Virus record (IMG/VR): IMGVR_UViG_3300003937_000296 | Span: 1 to 42,506 of that record | From: a virus | Strand: one strand, 5' to 3' | DNA: 42,506 nt | Part shown: in pieces, positions 7,596 through 15,506 of the stretch | Layout of the letters: every line of letters starts with the position of its first letter | Position numbering within the stretch: position 1 is the first letter of the stretch | Made by a program: the position numbers and the translations under genes | The notes under the pieces: model-generated | What the model saw: only the letters and a program-made list of their open reading frames with translations | Told to the model about the DNA's origin: nothing | Database searches by the model: none

Positions 7596-7788
7596 ATTGG
7601 AGAATACAATGACTGAATTGGAAAAAGATCAAACCAGAGGTGAGAGAATAGCCAAGTCTGAAAAGGCAAGGTCTAAGAGAAAAATTATTAAAAGAATAAG
7701 AGCAAAGATACAACGTAGTTACTATGCTCACATGCGTCATCTAAGGCAAAAGTACCAAACTATCAGAGGAAGGCACCATGACGAGTAA
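7585..7788 (+). CDS. Hypothetical very basic small protein
   Basis: 67 residues dominated by Lys/Arg in the middle (SEKARSKRKIIKRIRAK) that would form an amphipathic, nucleic-acid- or ribosome-binding helix. The start may instead be the ATG at 7609 (MTELEKDQ), eight codons in. Overlaps the upstream nucleosidase by 11 bases and the next gene by 11 bases. No recognised family. Confidence 0.5.
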   Translation: MTDRLENTMTELEKDQTRGERIAKSEKARSKRKIIKRIRAKIQRSYYAHMRHLRQKYQTIRGRHHDE

Positions 7789-8035
7789 GAACGATATCAC
7801 TGGTGATTCTATTAGAACCAAGGGTACGTTGTCCAAGCAAGGCAGAGATAATTGGGACGCAATTTTTGGCAAGAAGGATGATGCCGATCTTGGTCTCGAA
7901 GGCGATACCAGAGATGAATTCCCTCACCGTGCAAGGCCCGATGGACTTGTTTGGGAAAAGACTAAAGATCACGAAGGTTCGTTAGGCACTGATCGTAATC
8001 CGCCAAGTGGCACAGATAATATTTCAAAGGAGTAA
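7778..8035 (+). CDS. Hypothetical acidic/polar protein, 85 residues
   Basis: Polar and Asp/Gly-rich throughout, with no hydrophobic core or known motif, so probably disordered or a structural/accessory peptide. Starts within the end of the basic protein above; together they could form a basic-acidic pair, which is speculation. Followed by an AAAGGAG ribosome-binding site for the next gene. Confidence 0.5.
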   Translation: MTSKNDITGDSIRTKGTLSKQGRDNWDAIFGKKDDADLGLEGDTRDEFPHRARPDGLVWEKTKDHEGSLGTDRNPPSGTDNISKE

Positions 8036-8037
8036 AA

Positions 8038-8208
8038 ATGTTTGAAATGCAAAAAATGTTAGCATCACAATATAAGAAGTTTTTTAAATGGCATGAAAAA
8101 CTAACGTGGCAAGTTATAGATTATATCAACATCAGCGACTATACCGCATTATGGTTAGCCTTTGCTAAAGGTATTATCACAGTTCTACTTATACAGTGGA
8201 TATTTTAA
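8038..8208 (+). CDS. Small membrane-anchored protein, 56 residues
   Basis: A strong Shine-Dalgarno AAAGGAG sits just before ATG 8038. The N-terminal part is basic and aromatic (QYKKFFKWHEKLTW) and the C-terminal end (TALWLAFAKGIITVLLIQW) is one transmembrane helix. The next gene starts immediately after the stop. No recognised family. Confidence 0.6.
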   Translation: MFEMQKMLASQYKKFFKWHEKLTWQVIDYINISDYTALWLAFAKGIITVLLIQWIF

Positions 8209-8508
8209 ATGTCAAAATTTGACCCGAAGGAATTGGAAAACAGTAAAAGAATATATAAAAGTGCAACTCCAAAGTACGACATAAGTTGGTACGTTAAATG
8301 GATAGCAAGTTGTTTTATTCTTAGCAGTATGAGTATGCGAGGCATAGAAGGCTTGCAATTTTACGATACCATACTAAGTTTAATTGGCGTTACAGGTTGG
8401 ATGATTGTTGGCCTACTGTGGAGAGACAGAGCGTTAATAATGTTGAATGGTGTAGGCATAGTTTTATTTGTGAGGACATTAATTGTGGAGTATTATTTAA
8501 TTGGCTAA
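8209..8508 (+). CDS. Small membrane protein, three predicted helices (paralogue of 21936)
   Basis: 99 residues. Hydrophobic segments at about 28-44, 52-69 and 75-95, with a conserved Asp-Arg between the second and third (WRDRALIML). By eye it aligns with the protein at 21936-22301: both have VKW(I/V)A, an SM pair, a GL...DR motif and a final Gly-Val/hydrophobic helix. They belong to one phage membrane-protein family of unknown role. Overlaps the next gene by 8 bases. Confidence 0.6.
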   Translation: MSKFDPKELENSKRIYKSATPKYDISWYVKWIASCFILSSMSMRGIEGLQFYDTILSLIGVTGWMIVGLLWRDRALIMLNGVGIVLFVRTLIVEYYLIG

Positions 8509-8797
8509 CTACATAACAAATATAATTAAAAGTAAAGTCAGTGACGATGCAGATTACGAATGGATAATGGATGGAGCAATACACAACACCATTAGGAAAT
8601 ACCGTAACTGGGTAGAAGATCAACAATGTAATGTAGATTTTACTAAGCATTTAGAACCAGACGGTTACGGATTAGGCTTAACTGTTACTGCTGAATTTGA
8701 AACTGCAGAAGACTTAGCAGTGTTTAATTTAACATTCTTAAATGAATTACCAAAGACATCAATGAAACATTCTGAGAAAAATTGGGAATTTATATAA
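8501..8797 (+). CDS. Hypothetical protein, 98 residues, TTG start
   Basis: Starts at TTG (8501) within the end of the previous membrane protein. A soluble alpha/beta protein; KHLEPDGYGLGLTV and an FETAEDLAVFNLTFL segment give a ferredoxin-like or small alpha/beta sandwich appearance, but no family is recognised. It is the last gene before a gene-free stretch of nearly 500 bases. Confidence 0.55.
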   Translation: MANYITNIIKSKVSDDADYEWIMDGAIHNTIRKYRNWVEDQQCNVDFTKHLEPDGYGLGLTVTAEFETAEDLAVFNLTFLNELPKTSMKHSEKNWEFI

Positions 8798-8809
8798 ATT
8801 TTTACCAAA

Positions 8810-8829
8810 AAAACCCTATGAGTGGTTTT
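8810..8829 (+). terminator. Possible weak terminator
   Basis: AAAACC (8810-8815) pairs with GGTTTT (8824-8829) around an eight-base loop. The T tract is only four bases, so this is a weak intrinsic terminator at most, but its place directly after the gene cluster is suitable. Confidence 0.4.
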
Positions 8830-8834
8830 AAGAT

Positions 8835-8842
8835 GATAAATA
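8835..8842 (+). promoter_or_regulatory. Late promoter-like box before the hsp20 leader
   Basis: GATAAATA directly after the weak terminator. If active it would start a transcript with a leader of about 450 bases before hsp20. Confidence 0.4.
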
Positions 8843-9291
8843 AAATTACAATATTAGCAATACAAAGTTATATTGAAAAGGTGTATTCCTACAAGTAGCA
8901 ATACTTGGACATATAATTATTGTATACGCAATATTGTACGTTGCAAACTAACAGAGTATGTAAAACTGCTTTGATACTTTCGAGTATAATTTGGAACACC
9001 GGAAGATTAAATCTTCAAAAGAGCACGGGCCTTTAAATGTAGGTCTTCAAAAGTGCTCGGGTTTATTCATCCAAGTTTAGAATGATGTAACTGCTATATG
9101 CAAATACATTATTTTTTGGGATTGCCCACTAAAAGAATCTAAATGGCAACATGAAGACAACTTACAAGTGCAATCAAGTAGAATAGAGCGACAGGACACA
9201 CACTAACGAATGCCGCTCTACTCCGCGAACTTTTAATTCGCCATACGGGTTTTAAAAGTTTAAATTAACTTGCTTACTAAAGGAGATTATT
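8843..9291 (+). other. Gene-free, hairpin-rich leader upstream of hsp20
   Basis: No convincing ORF. Visible structures: a 6-bp hairpin GAAGAT/ATCTTC with a 3-base loop (9002-9016); a direct repeat TCTTCAAAAG at 9012 and 9044; GAGCAC (9021-9026) with GTGCTC (9053-9058); a 7-bp stem TAGAGCG/CGCTCTA (9184-9190 and 9214-9220); and a 9-bp stem AACTTTTAA/TTAAAAGTT (9228-9236 and 9252-9260). A TATAAT at 8985-8990 lacks a good -35. The last stem ends about 20 bases before the AAAGGAG ribosome-binding site of hsp20. It may be a regulatory leader or a non-coding RNA; I recognise no known RNA family. Confidence 0.5.
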
Positions 9292-9732
9292 ATGACAAAG
9301 CAATTACGTTTCACGACCGAAACATTAACCCCACTATTTAAATCCTCAATTGGTTTCGACCGTTTGGTCAACGAGTTCTTCAATGACCCAGGTTTCACCA
9401 ATGCACAAACAGGTTACCCGCCTTACAACATCAGCAAAGACAATGATGATATCTATGAGATTACACTTGCAGTAGCAGGCTTTAAGAAAACAGATATTGA
9501 TATTGAACTCGAAGATGGCACACTTAAAATAACAGGCAAGTCTGAAGTCCTTGACTCAGATGAAAAAGAGTACTTACACAAAGGAATTGCTGAACGCAAT
9601 TTTGTGAGAACCTTTAAACTTGCTGAATATGTAGAAGTGAAGAAGGCAAGCCTCGAGGATGGTATATTGAGAATTTCACTGTTTAGGAATATTCCAGAAG
9701 CAATGAAACCACAATCTATTGACATTTCATAG
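9292..9732 (+). CDS. Small heat-shock protein Hsp20 (alpha-crystallin family)
   Basis: ATP-independent holdase that keeps unfolding proteins soluble for refolding by DnaK/ClpB. 146 residues with the expected layout: an N-terminal arm containing SIGFDRLVNEF, an alpha-crystallin domain at about 38-130 (YNISKDNDDIYEITLAVAGF, DIDIELEDGTLKITGK) and the A-x-L-x-x-G-x-L signature late in the domain (ASLEDGILRISL). Resembles bacterial IbpA and Hsp20 genes known from T4-like marine phages. Strong AAAGGAG site before the ATG and a long structured leader upstream. It heads a stress-protein block with clpS and peroxiredoxin. Confidence 0.93.
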   Translation: MTKQLRFTTETLTPLFKSSIGFDRLVNEFFNDPGFTNAQTGYPPYNISKDNDDIYEITLAVAGFKKTDIDIELEDGTLKITGKSEVLDSDEKEYLHKGIAERNFVRTFKLAEYVEVKKASLEDGILRISLFRNIPEAMKPQSIDIS

Positions 9733-9748
9733 AATCCTTATTAAATAA

Positions 9749-9772
9749 TGGGAGGGATATAAATTCCTCCCA
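9749..9772 (+). other. Intergenic hairpin between hsp20 and clpS
   Basis: TGGGAGG (9749-9755) pairs perfectly with CCTCCCA (9766-9772) around a 10-base AT loop. There is no following T tract, so it is more likely an mRNA processing or stabilising hairpin than an intrinsic terminator. The first arm also contains a Shine-Dalgarno-like GGGAGG. Confidence 0.55.
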
Positions 9773-9788
9773 ACTAAGAAAAACTATT

Positions 9789-10085
9789 ATGGCACAAACT
9801 AAAGCATCAACAAGAGAACGCACTAAACTATCATATCCTAAACAATGGAATGTGATCTTTATGAACGATGACTACACTCCTATGGAGTTTGTTATCCAAT
9901 TGTTAATTGAAGTGTTTAACAAAGACTTAGACAAAGCAAGACAAATAACAATGGCTATTCACGAAGAAGGTTCAGCAGTTGCAGGCACATATAACTTTGA
10001 AGTTGCAGAACAAAAAGTTTATGAAGCATCAACGTTAGCAAGACACAGTAATCATCCATTAAAAATTGACATGGATGAAGTTTAA
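9789..10085 (+). CDS. clpS: ClpS N-end-rule adaptor
   Basis: Adaptor that delivers proteins with bulky N-terminal residues to ClpA/ClpP. 98 residues; the WNVIFMNDDYTPMEFVI core corresponds to the VNDDYTPMEFV signature whose Asp residues bind the alpha-amino group. Later AIHEEGSAVAGTYNFEVAEQK matches the conserved H..G.A..G....E.AE.K of ClpS; the His contributes to substrate binding. A disordered N-terminal tail of about 17 residues precedes the core as usual. ClpP is encoded at 28785, but no ClpA ATPase is visible, so host ClpA would be needed. Confidence 0.93.
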   Translation: MAQTKASTRERTKLSYPKQWNVIFMNDDYTPMEFVIQLLIEVFNKDLDKARQITMAIHEEGSAVAGTYNFEVAEQKVYEASTLARHSNHPLKIDMDEV

Positions 10086-10087
10086 TA

Positions 10088-10094
10088 ATAAATA
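10088..10094 (+). promoter_or_regulatory. Late promoter-like box upstream of peroxiredoxin
   Basis: ATAAATA at 10088-10094, 31 bases before the peroxiredoxin ATG, leaving room for a short leader with a GGAG ribosome-binding site. Unlike the iscS-type starts this one would not be leaderless. Confidence 0.5.
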
Positions 10095-10125
10095 TTCGCA
10101 CATACACATATACACGGAGAAATAA

Positions 10126-10659
10126 ATGTTTGTAGTTAAAGTACCAGAAGTTACTTTCAAAACAAGAATATCAATCGATGAAGCACCTGGCTTTGCTTGG
10201 AAAGACTTAACAACCAGAGATATATTTGCTGGCAAAAGAGTTGTGCTGTTTTCATTACCCGGAGCATTTACACCAACTTGTTCAAGTACACACTTGCCAG
10301 GTTACGAAGATGCATATGATGATATCCTCAAAGAAGGCGTCGACGAAATTTATTGTTTAAGTGTTAATGATACATTTGTTATGAACTCATGGATGGGTTC
10401 ACAGGGCATTGAAAAAGTAAAACCTATTCCAGATGGAGCAGGAGAATTTTCACGTAAAATGGGATTCCTTGTAGATAAAACTAATATTGGTTTTGGTATG
10501 AGATGTTGGAGATACAGCATGGTTGTTAATGACGGTGTTGTTGAACAATTCTTTATTGAACCAGGCTTAGGCGATAATGCAGAAGGCGACCCGTTTGAAG
10601 TATCCGATGCTCAAACATTGTTAGCATATTTACAAGGCGTTGAAGTAGTTTCTGAATAA
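10126..10659 (+). CDS. Peroxiredoxin (Prx5/AhpC-TSA family)
   Basis: Thiol peroxidase that reduces H2O2 and alkyl hydroperoxides. 177 residues. The peroxidatic site [12 protein letters not shown] holds T49 and C52 (P-x3-T-x2-C); the later Arg in [11 protein letters not shown] fits the catalytic arginine of the Prx5 class. The overall length and the absence of a second C-terminal CP motif fit Prx5. The reductant would be host glutaredoxin or thioredoxin. In this setting it may protect Fe-S biogenesis and iron release from peroxide. Followed by a strong terminator. Confidence 0.92.
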   Translation: MFVVKVPEVTFKTRISIDEAPGFAWKDLTTRDIFAGKRVVLFSLPGAFTPTCSSTHLPGYEDAYDDILKEGVDEIYCLSVNDTFVMNSWMGSQGIEKVKPIPDGAGEFSRKMGFLVDKTNIGFGMRCWRYSMVVNDGVVEQFFIEPGLGDNAEGDPFEVSDAQTLLAYLQGVEVVSE

Positions 10660-10677
10660 AGATACAGATTAATAAAG

Positions 10678-10702
10678 AAGCAACTTTTTAGTTGCTTTTT
10701 TT
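10678..10702 (+). terminator. Rho-independent terminator after peroxiredoxin
   Basis: AAGCAACT (10678-10685) pairs with AGTTGCTT (10690-10697), four-base loop, followed by a T tract to 10702. The A-rich left flank makes it potentially bidirectional, closing the convergent GNAT gene as well, which ends at 10701. Confidence 0.85.
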
Positions 10703-11168
10703 ATGACAAAAATTTGTATGCGTAGATATTTGCTTCTGATGTTTCTGTTTCTATAAAGTCACCCACAGTTTGGAAGCCAGCATTGGTATAAGCCTGTAAC
10801 GCACTCTTACGTGGAATGCTCCATACTTTATCACAACCTTCTATTTGTGCTTGATGTGTGAGCAAGGCAAACAATGTTTGTGAAATGCGTTTACCTCTAT
10901 GTGCAGGATCTACCCAAATGCCTCTACTACGATATGCCTCATCTGTTGTACGGTGACCACTGTTAACACCAATAAGTTTATCATCTATGTACACACCCCA
11001 GAATGTAGGAGTATAGTCAAATATTGCCATATCGATTGGAGCAGGGTCGCCATCAAAAGGCCACGTCATTGCACTCATTGGTTCTATGGCACTTTCTCTG
11101 TCTGGCCACAGTTTATCTTTCCATATTGGCAGTATTTCATCGAACGTGATACGTTTAGTTAAGATCAT
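10701..11168 (-). CDS. GNAT-family N-acetyltransferase
   Basis: 155 residues with the GNAT core. The acetyl-CoA-binding V-x-P-x-x-R-G-x-x-I/G segment is seen as IWVDPAHRGKRISQTLF, preceded by a SRG strand, and the C-terminal A(L)QAYTNAGFQTVGDF matches the usual A...Y...GF motif. Substrate is unknown; it could modify a protein, nucleotide or amino sugar. Lone minus-strand gene convergent with peroxiredoxin. A perfect TATAAATA on the minus strand lies five bases before its ATG, so its message would be leaderless. Confidence 0.85.
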   Translation of the reverse strand: MILTKRITFDEILPIWKDKLWPDRESAIEPMSAMTWPFDGDPAPIDMAIFDYTPTFWGVYIDDKLIGVNSGHRTTDEAYRSRGIWVDPAHRGKRISQTLFALLTHQAQIEGCDKVWSIPRKSALQAYTNAGFQTVGDFIETETSEANIYAYKFLS

Positions 11169-11173
11169 AATTA

Positions 11174-11181
11174 TATTTATA
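11174..11181 (-). promoter_or_regulatory. Consensus T4 late promoter for the GNAT gene
   Basis: Minus-strand TATAAATA, the exact T4 consensus, then five bases and the GNAT ATG at 11168. Confidence 0.7.
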
Positions 11182-11195
11182 TATGCTGTTTAATA

Positions 11196-11202
11196 CTAAA
11201 TA
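11196..11202 (+). promoter_or_regulatory. Late promoter-like box upstream of the sulfotransferase-like gene
   Basis: CTAAATA, one mismatch to the ATAAATA box, six bases before the ATG at 11209. Divergent with the GNAT late promoter 15 bases away. Confidence 0.4.
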
Positions 11203-11208
11203 TGTATT

Positions 11209-11760
11209 ATGAAACATATTGTATTAAGTAATTATAGGTGTGGCACCACATGGTATTGTGAAAATCTTGCTAAACAAGAACAATGTGAAAATCTTGATGA
11301 GTTTATACACGAGCAATGTTCGTATAATCAAAAGGTAAAAAATCTCAGTTATTTTATCACATCAAAGTCAGTTGTCGGCAAAGTATTTCCTTACCACATA
11401 AACAATCTTGAACCTGCAGGACATCACAGCACATGCAGAAAAATATTTGACGAGATACTTGGTTTAAGTAAACTCACAGTTATTAAACGTAAAGATACTG
11501 ATGCACAGATTAAAAGTTATGTGGTTGCTAAACTGTTAGGTAGATCTAATAAAGCAGGGTGGCATGATGAATTTGAAGACGAAGTAACAATACATTGTGC
11601 TAAAGGCGTATATGAAGAGTATGCTAATTTTATTACTAATCAAAATGCTCAATTAGAAAAAATAATCAAGCACTATGAACATGATGTTGTTTATTATGAG
11701 GATTTTGCTTCTGACGAATTGCGTTACAATCGACCAGTTAAATTACATATAACTGACTAA
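11209..11760 (+). CDS. Sulfotransferase-like protein
   Basis: 183 residues. The N terminus NYRCGTTWYCENLA resembles the 5'-phosphosulfate-binding P-loop-like motif of PAPS sulfotransferases (S/P-R-S-G-T-T-W/L), and the central LTVIKRKDTDAQIKSYVVAK resembles the 3'-phosphate-binding arginine/serine block (RD...A.S). At this length it is small for the family, and the nucleophile-activating His is not obvious. It could sulfate a lipid, carbohydrate or protein. Its stop overlaps the converging virion gene by 18 bases. Confidence 0.55.
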   Translation: MKHIVLSNYRCGTTWYCENLAKQEQCENLDEFIHEQCSYNQKVKNLSYFITSKSVVGKVFPYHINNLEPAGHHSTCRKIFDEILGLSKLTVIKRKDTDAQIKSYVVAKLLGRSNKAGWHDEFEDEVTIHCAKGVYEEYANFITNQNAQLEKIIKHYEHDVVYYEDFASDELRYNRPVKLHITD

Positions 11761-12810
11761 TACTGTAGCATTACCTTGTGTTGCAGTTCCCTGAGTTACA
11801 TACACTTTAAGAGTATTATCTGCATCTAAGGCATTCTGATATACATAGTTTGGATTAGTAATAAACGTTATTGTCTCACCTAAGTCAACATAAGCATTTG
11901 TCATTAATCTTTCGTTATCGTTATCGTCACCAACACTTATTGAATAACCTGTACCGTCAAATGCAGTAGTAACATCTAATACAACACTTAATGGTCTTGA
12001 TGTAGCACTTAAATCTCCAAGTGTTACTGTACCACTTGATTCATGTATGTTAGCACTCAACGTAGCGGCATCGGCGCCTGCACTGTCTTTAGAACTAATT
12101 AATGTTAAGTGTCCTGTTGATGTTGGGTTATCTTGTTTAGCAAGGTATACAGCATATTCACCGTCACCGTTATCTGCTACTTCAATGATGTCACCAGTTG
12201 CAATAGCACTGTCTGAGTACACAGCACTTAATGATGACTTACGATATGTTTGAGTTGCACCATCATCTGCTAAACCAACTGCACCTGAGTATCTTGCACC
12301 ACTGATGTAAATTACATTACTTGTACTTGTGCCAATTGCAGTAGGTAAGTTATTACCAATAAAGTTCAGTGTACCTGATTGATAGTCAAAGAACCATTGG
12401 TCGTCACTGCCGGAACCAGTTTCAAATAATTGTGTTCCGTTAGTTTGTGGAGAACTGTCACCTGATGTAGATGCGTATACTTTCAACTGATATGTAGCAC
12501 CAAATAGAGGTGGTATCCAGTTTGTACTACCTGCTTTCCACGTTCTGTTATTACTTGATGTTGCATCTTCTGTACACTCTACAGTGTTACTTAATGTATC
12601 GGAGTACACAGTTACAAGGCTTGAACTTGCAGAAGGTATTACAACTGGTATCGAAGCACTTTGGTTCCATATCTGTGATGGTCTAATAATTGCTTCTGAA
12701 ACAATTGCTTCGTTGGGAGCCTTTTTATTTGCATTGGTATCAGTTTTAGCCTTACTAAAACCTACCTTCTTCCAAAGTAAATCGACCTTTTGACTGTCTG
12801 ATATTGCCAT
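11743..12810 (-). CDS. Virion structural / adhesin-type protein
   Basis: 355 residues, Ser/Thr/Asn/Gly-rich with long beta-strand-like stretches, almost no cysteine, low charge: the composition of phage tail fibre or capsid-decoration proteins. The first 45 residues are charged and helical (DSQKVDLLWKKVGFSKAK) and could be an assembly or attachment region; this opening is repeated in many T4-like marine phage structural genes as I recall. No enzymatic motif is visible. Its ATG overlaps the stop of the upstream 874-residue gene, so both form a two-gene minus-strand late operon. Confidence 0.65.
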   Translation of the reverse strand: MAISDSQKVDLLWKKVGFSKAKTDTNANKKAPNEAIVSEAIIRPSQIWNQSASIPVVIPSASSSLVTVYSDTLSNTVECTEDATSSNNRTWKAGSTNWIPPLFGATYQLKVYASTSGDSSPQTNGTQLFETGSGSDDQWFFDYQSGTLNFIGNNLPTAIGTSTSNVIYISGARYSGAVGLADDGATQTYRKSSLSAVYSDSAIATGDIIEVADNGDGEYAVYLAKQDNPTSTGHLTLISSKDSAGADAATLSANIHESSGTVTLGDLSATSRPLSVVLDVTTAFDGTGYSISVGDDNDNERLMTNAYVDLGETITFITNPNYVYQNALDADNTLKVYVTQGTATQGNATVLVSYM

Positions 12811-15434
12811 TATGATATACTCACTGCTGTTAATGAGTCACCTGACTCAAGTTTTATTCTCACAAGAATGTTATTACCTGTAGCACCTGTACCGTTCTGA
12901 TCACCTAATGTCATTGTGTAAGTTCCACTTGATGAACCACTTGTTGGTATCCTATCACCTGATGTAAATGCACAACCGTTACTGCCGTTACCACCTGCAC
13001 CTGTATCAGCACCTGGAGTACCAGCACCACCGTAAGTGATACTTGAATCTATCCAACCGTTAATTGTACTGGTGTCATCTATGTCAGTGCCTGGAGCCGC
13101 AACCCATAATCCGCTAATTGAACCACTTAGTGTGATATCAAAGTTAGCCATTGTGGTTCTTCTAAATGCAAAAGTAAAGTATTGATCTCCACTTCTTCCA
13201 GATAAGTCTGGCCCTACTGGCAAGTAACCTGTACTTAAATCAGTGTTAAAGTGAGCTAAGTCACCAAAACGTGTTATTGCTTCTGATGTTCCTGCAACTG
13301 TTACAGCACCGCTCCATGCGTTTGCTGTATAGTAATTAGTTGAACTACTGAAAGTTGGTGTATCGTCTGAACCACCAAAGCCTGTAATTCTTTTACCGTC
13401 ATCATCATGTGTAGCACCTAAACTGTCTGCTACTGGAATGATTTCGCTAACACCACTGCTACTGTTCTTGGTTTGTATTTTCTTGTCTGTGATTTCTGAG
13501 TATGAAGATGTTCCGTTAACATTTTCTACTCTCACCTTAATTTGTTCTACACCAGTTTGTCCACCATTTACATTAACTGATAAGTCACCTAAACTGTATG
13601 CACTTGATACACCTACGTTAACATTTGGTATACTACCAGTTAACATTGAGCTTGTACCGTCAATCTGTGCATATGAATAACCTTGGTTATTCACAGTTCT
13701 ACCTGATGTGCCTTCATAGTTAGTACCGTTAGTGAGGTCTACTGGAGTTGATGTATTCTTATATGTTTGACCTGTTAAGTTCTGCACAGTTAGTCCTGAC
13801 AATGTTAATGTAGCATTGTTTGTGTAGTAAGGAATACCTGATTCATATGCAAGTGTTCCTGCACTTGATTCAACTAATGTTGCACCAGTTGTGCTAATAC
13901 TTGGACTACTTGTCATATCATCTTTCACAAATTTTACTGTATTTGTGCTATGCTCTGAACCGTCAAAGTCATGTCTTAATTTAATTTCGTGTACACCAGT
14001 TGCTACTTGTGAGTTCGTAAATCTTGCTCTTGGCTTGAATCCTTTGTACAAGTTTGGTGTGTAAATACTGTTACTGAAACTTGTACTTGAACCCGAACTG
14101 GTTAATAAGTTATAATCACTCTTGTTAATTAATTGTACGTTAGCATCAGTGTCACCGTCACCTGCTGTAGCAAGTGTTAATGAACCTGCTTCAGTGTCAC
14201 CGTCAAACACTTTAATGTCACCGTCATCACCATCATATGAATATGAATCATCTGCACTTGCTTCAATATATGTTCCACCACTGCTGGATGTAATTCTTGT
14301 TACAGTATCACCTGCACTTGAACTTGATGCATTAAAGTTTTGTGTAAAGCCTACAGCAAGTTTTGGACTTGAACCTGAACTGCTTTCGTCTAATACCAAT
14401 GTCTTTGTACTTAAATTGTTTGGAGCCGCTTCTGCTGGATCGTAAACTTTAATTGAGTCTGATGTAGTTGAACCAACTTCACCTGGATCAGCAGTGTTAT
14501 GAGCTGTTTGTTGCATTGTAATGGTGTAGGACGAGAAGCCACTATCTGCAGAATATGTGTGACTTACTCGTGATTGTCCTACGTCTCCAGCCTCTCCAGA
14601 TGCTACTGAAGTATTGGCGGAGCCATCCCCCCAACTAATTTCGTATGTACATGTTGCTGTACTTGAATTTGATGTTGTATTTTCAATGTATATTGTTTCA
14701 CCAGCATCAATGTGTCTATTGTTACCAGTTAATGCACTACCACCACTTGAAGCCGCATACAGATCAAAGTCTGCTACTGGCGTTGCAGTGTATAGTGTTA
14801 TGAAATTGTCTTTTGTTGTACTTGCAGTACTGCCTTCACCTGAACCACTAACATTAAATGCTGTTACGGTTACACTGTATGGTGAATTAGTATTGTCAGT
14901 ATATGTATGGCTTGGAGTACTGTCTGATGTTGCAGTAGTTGTTTGGCCATCTCCCCATGCAATAGTGTATCTGTTTGCACTACCAACAACACTTGTTGAT
15001 AATGTTACACTTAAAGGATTACCACCTGAAGTCACGTTAGTTGAAAAATCAACACTCTTAACAAAGGTATTGTTTCTAACGTTTTCTAATGCTTCATTAA
15101 TCTTATCTAAGCCTTCTGAAACAGTTGTGGTATTCGTTAATGTTTGTACTGCTCCATCTGTCCAACTTGCATCTCCTTCTGTTGAGATGTCACCAAGTTG
15201 TAGGTTGAAACCGTCACTTAATATTGTGCTACTAAGTGCATCTAATTGTGCCTTAGTAACTAAGTCGGAGGCCGTTGTAGCATTTGCTCCTTGAGCTCTT
15301 GTTAAAGTTGTGCCGTCTTCTGAAGTAAAGACAAACACACTTGTATCTGCATTACCAACAAGTTTAGGGCCTTGTTTACCAAGTTGTAAACTTCTGCCTG
15401 AACCTGCCAGTCCGTAATCTTTATGTTCTGCCAC
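12810..15434 (-). CDS. Large PKD-domain virion/adhesin protein
   Basis: 874 residues, Ser/Thr/Gly/Asp-rich, nearly free of Cys. Two PKD-like Ig folds are recognisable by their hallmark W-G-D-G motif followed by an HTY strand: one at about 120-205 (IAWGDGQTTT, SHTYTDN) and one at about 240-320 (ISWGDGSANT, SHTYSAD). The rest is tandem beta-sandwich-like material ending in a Gly-rich loop region (GGAGTPGADTGAGGNGSNG) and a short C-terminal strand domain. The N terminus GLAGSGRSLQLGKQGPKL resembles a virion-attachment segment. GTG start with an AGGAGT ribosome-binding site. A host-recognition or capsid-decorating fibre is the best guess. Confidence 0.7.
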   Translation of the reverse strand: MAEHKDYGLAGSGRSLQLGKQGPKLVGNADTSVFVFTSEDGTTLTRAQGANATTASDLVTKAQLDALSSTILSDGFNLQLGDISTEGDASWTDGAVQTLTNTTTVSEGLDKINEALENVRNNTFVKSVDFSTNVTSGGNPLSVTLSTSVVGSANRYTIAWGDGQTTTATSDSTPSHTYTDNTNSPYSVTVTAFNVSGSGEGSTASTTKDNFITLYTATPVADFDLYAASSGGSALTGNNRHIDAGETIYIENTTSNSSTATCTYEISWGDGSANTSVASGEAGDVGQSRVSHTYSADSGFSSYTITMQQTAHNTADPGEVGSTTSDSIKVYDPAEAAPNNLSTKTLVLDESSSGSSPKLAVGFTQNFNASSSSAGDTVTRITSSSGGTYIEASADDSYSYDGDDGDIKVFDGDTEAGSLTLATAGDGDTDANVQLINKSDYNLLTSSGSSTSFSNSIYTPNLYKGFKPRARFTNSQVATGVHEIKLRHDFDGSEHSTNTVKFVKDDMTSSPSISTTGATLVESSAGTLAYESGIPYYTNNATLTLSGLTVQNLTGQTYKNTSTPVDLTNGTNYEGTSGRTVNNQGYSYAQIDGTSSMLTGSIPNVNVGVSSAYSLGDLSVNVNGGQTGVEQIKVRVENVNGTSSYSEITDKKIQTKNSSSGVSEIIPVADSLGATHDDDGKRITGFGGSDDTPTFSSSTNYYTANAWSGAVTVAGTSEAITRFGDLAHFNTDLSTGYLPVGPDLSGRSGDQYFTFAFRRTTMANFDITLSGSISGLWVAAPGTDIDDTSTINGWIDSSITYGGAGTPGADTGAGGNGSNGCAFTSGDRIPTSGSSSGTYTMTLGDQNGTGATGNNILVRIKLESGDSLTAVSIS

Positions 15435-15467
15435 TTAAAGTACTCCTAAGTTGAATTTTTACATAAG

Positions 15468-15475
15468 TATTTATC
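15468..15475 (-). promoter_or_regulatory. Late promoter for the minus-strand virion operon
   Basis: Minus-strand GATAAATA about 34 bases before the GTG of the 874-residue virion gene, leaving a leader that contains AGGAGT. A late box before a structural operon is what T4-type control predicts and helps validate the motif across the window. Confidence 0.7.
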
Positions 15476-15506
15476 TAATTGACCAAACAATAATAGGACT
15501 ATTTTA

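Noticed and set aside
8981-8990. TATAAT at 8985 as a sigma-70 promoter for hsp20
   Set aside because: No credible -35 at 15-19 bases upstream and no extended -10; kept only as a note in the leader entry.
14614-15294. A 226-residue plus-strand ORF opposite the PKD virion gene
   Set aside because: It is a shadow of the Ser/Thr/Asp-rich coding on the minus strand: hydrophobic low-complexity translation, no start signals, no overlap logic with neighbours.
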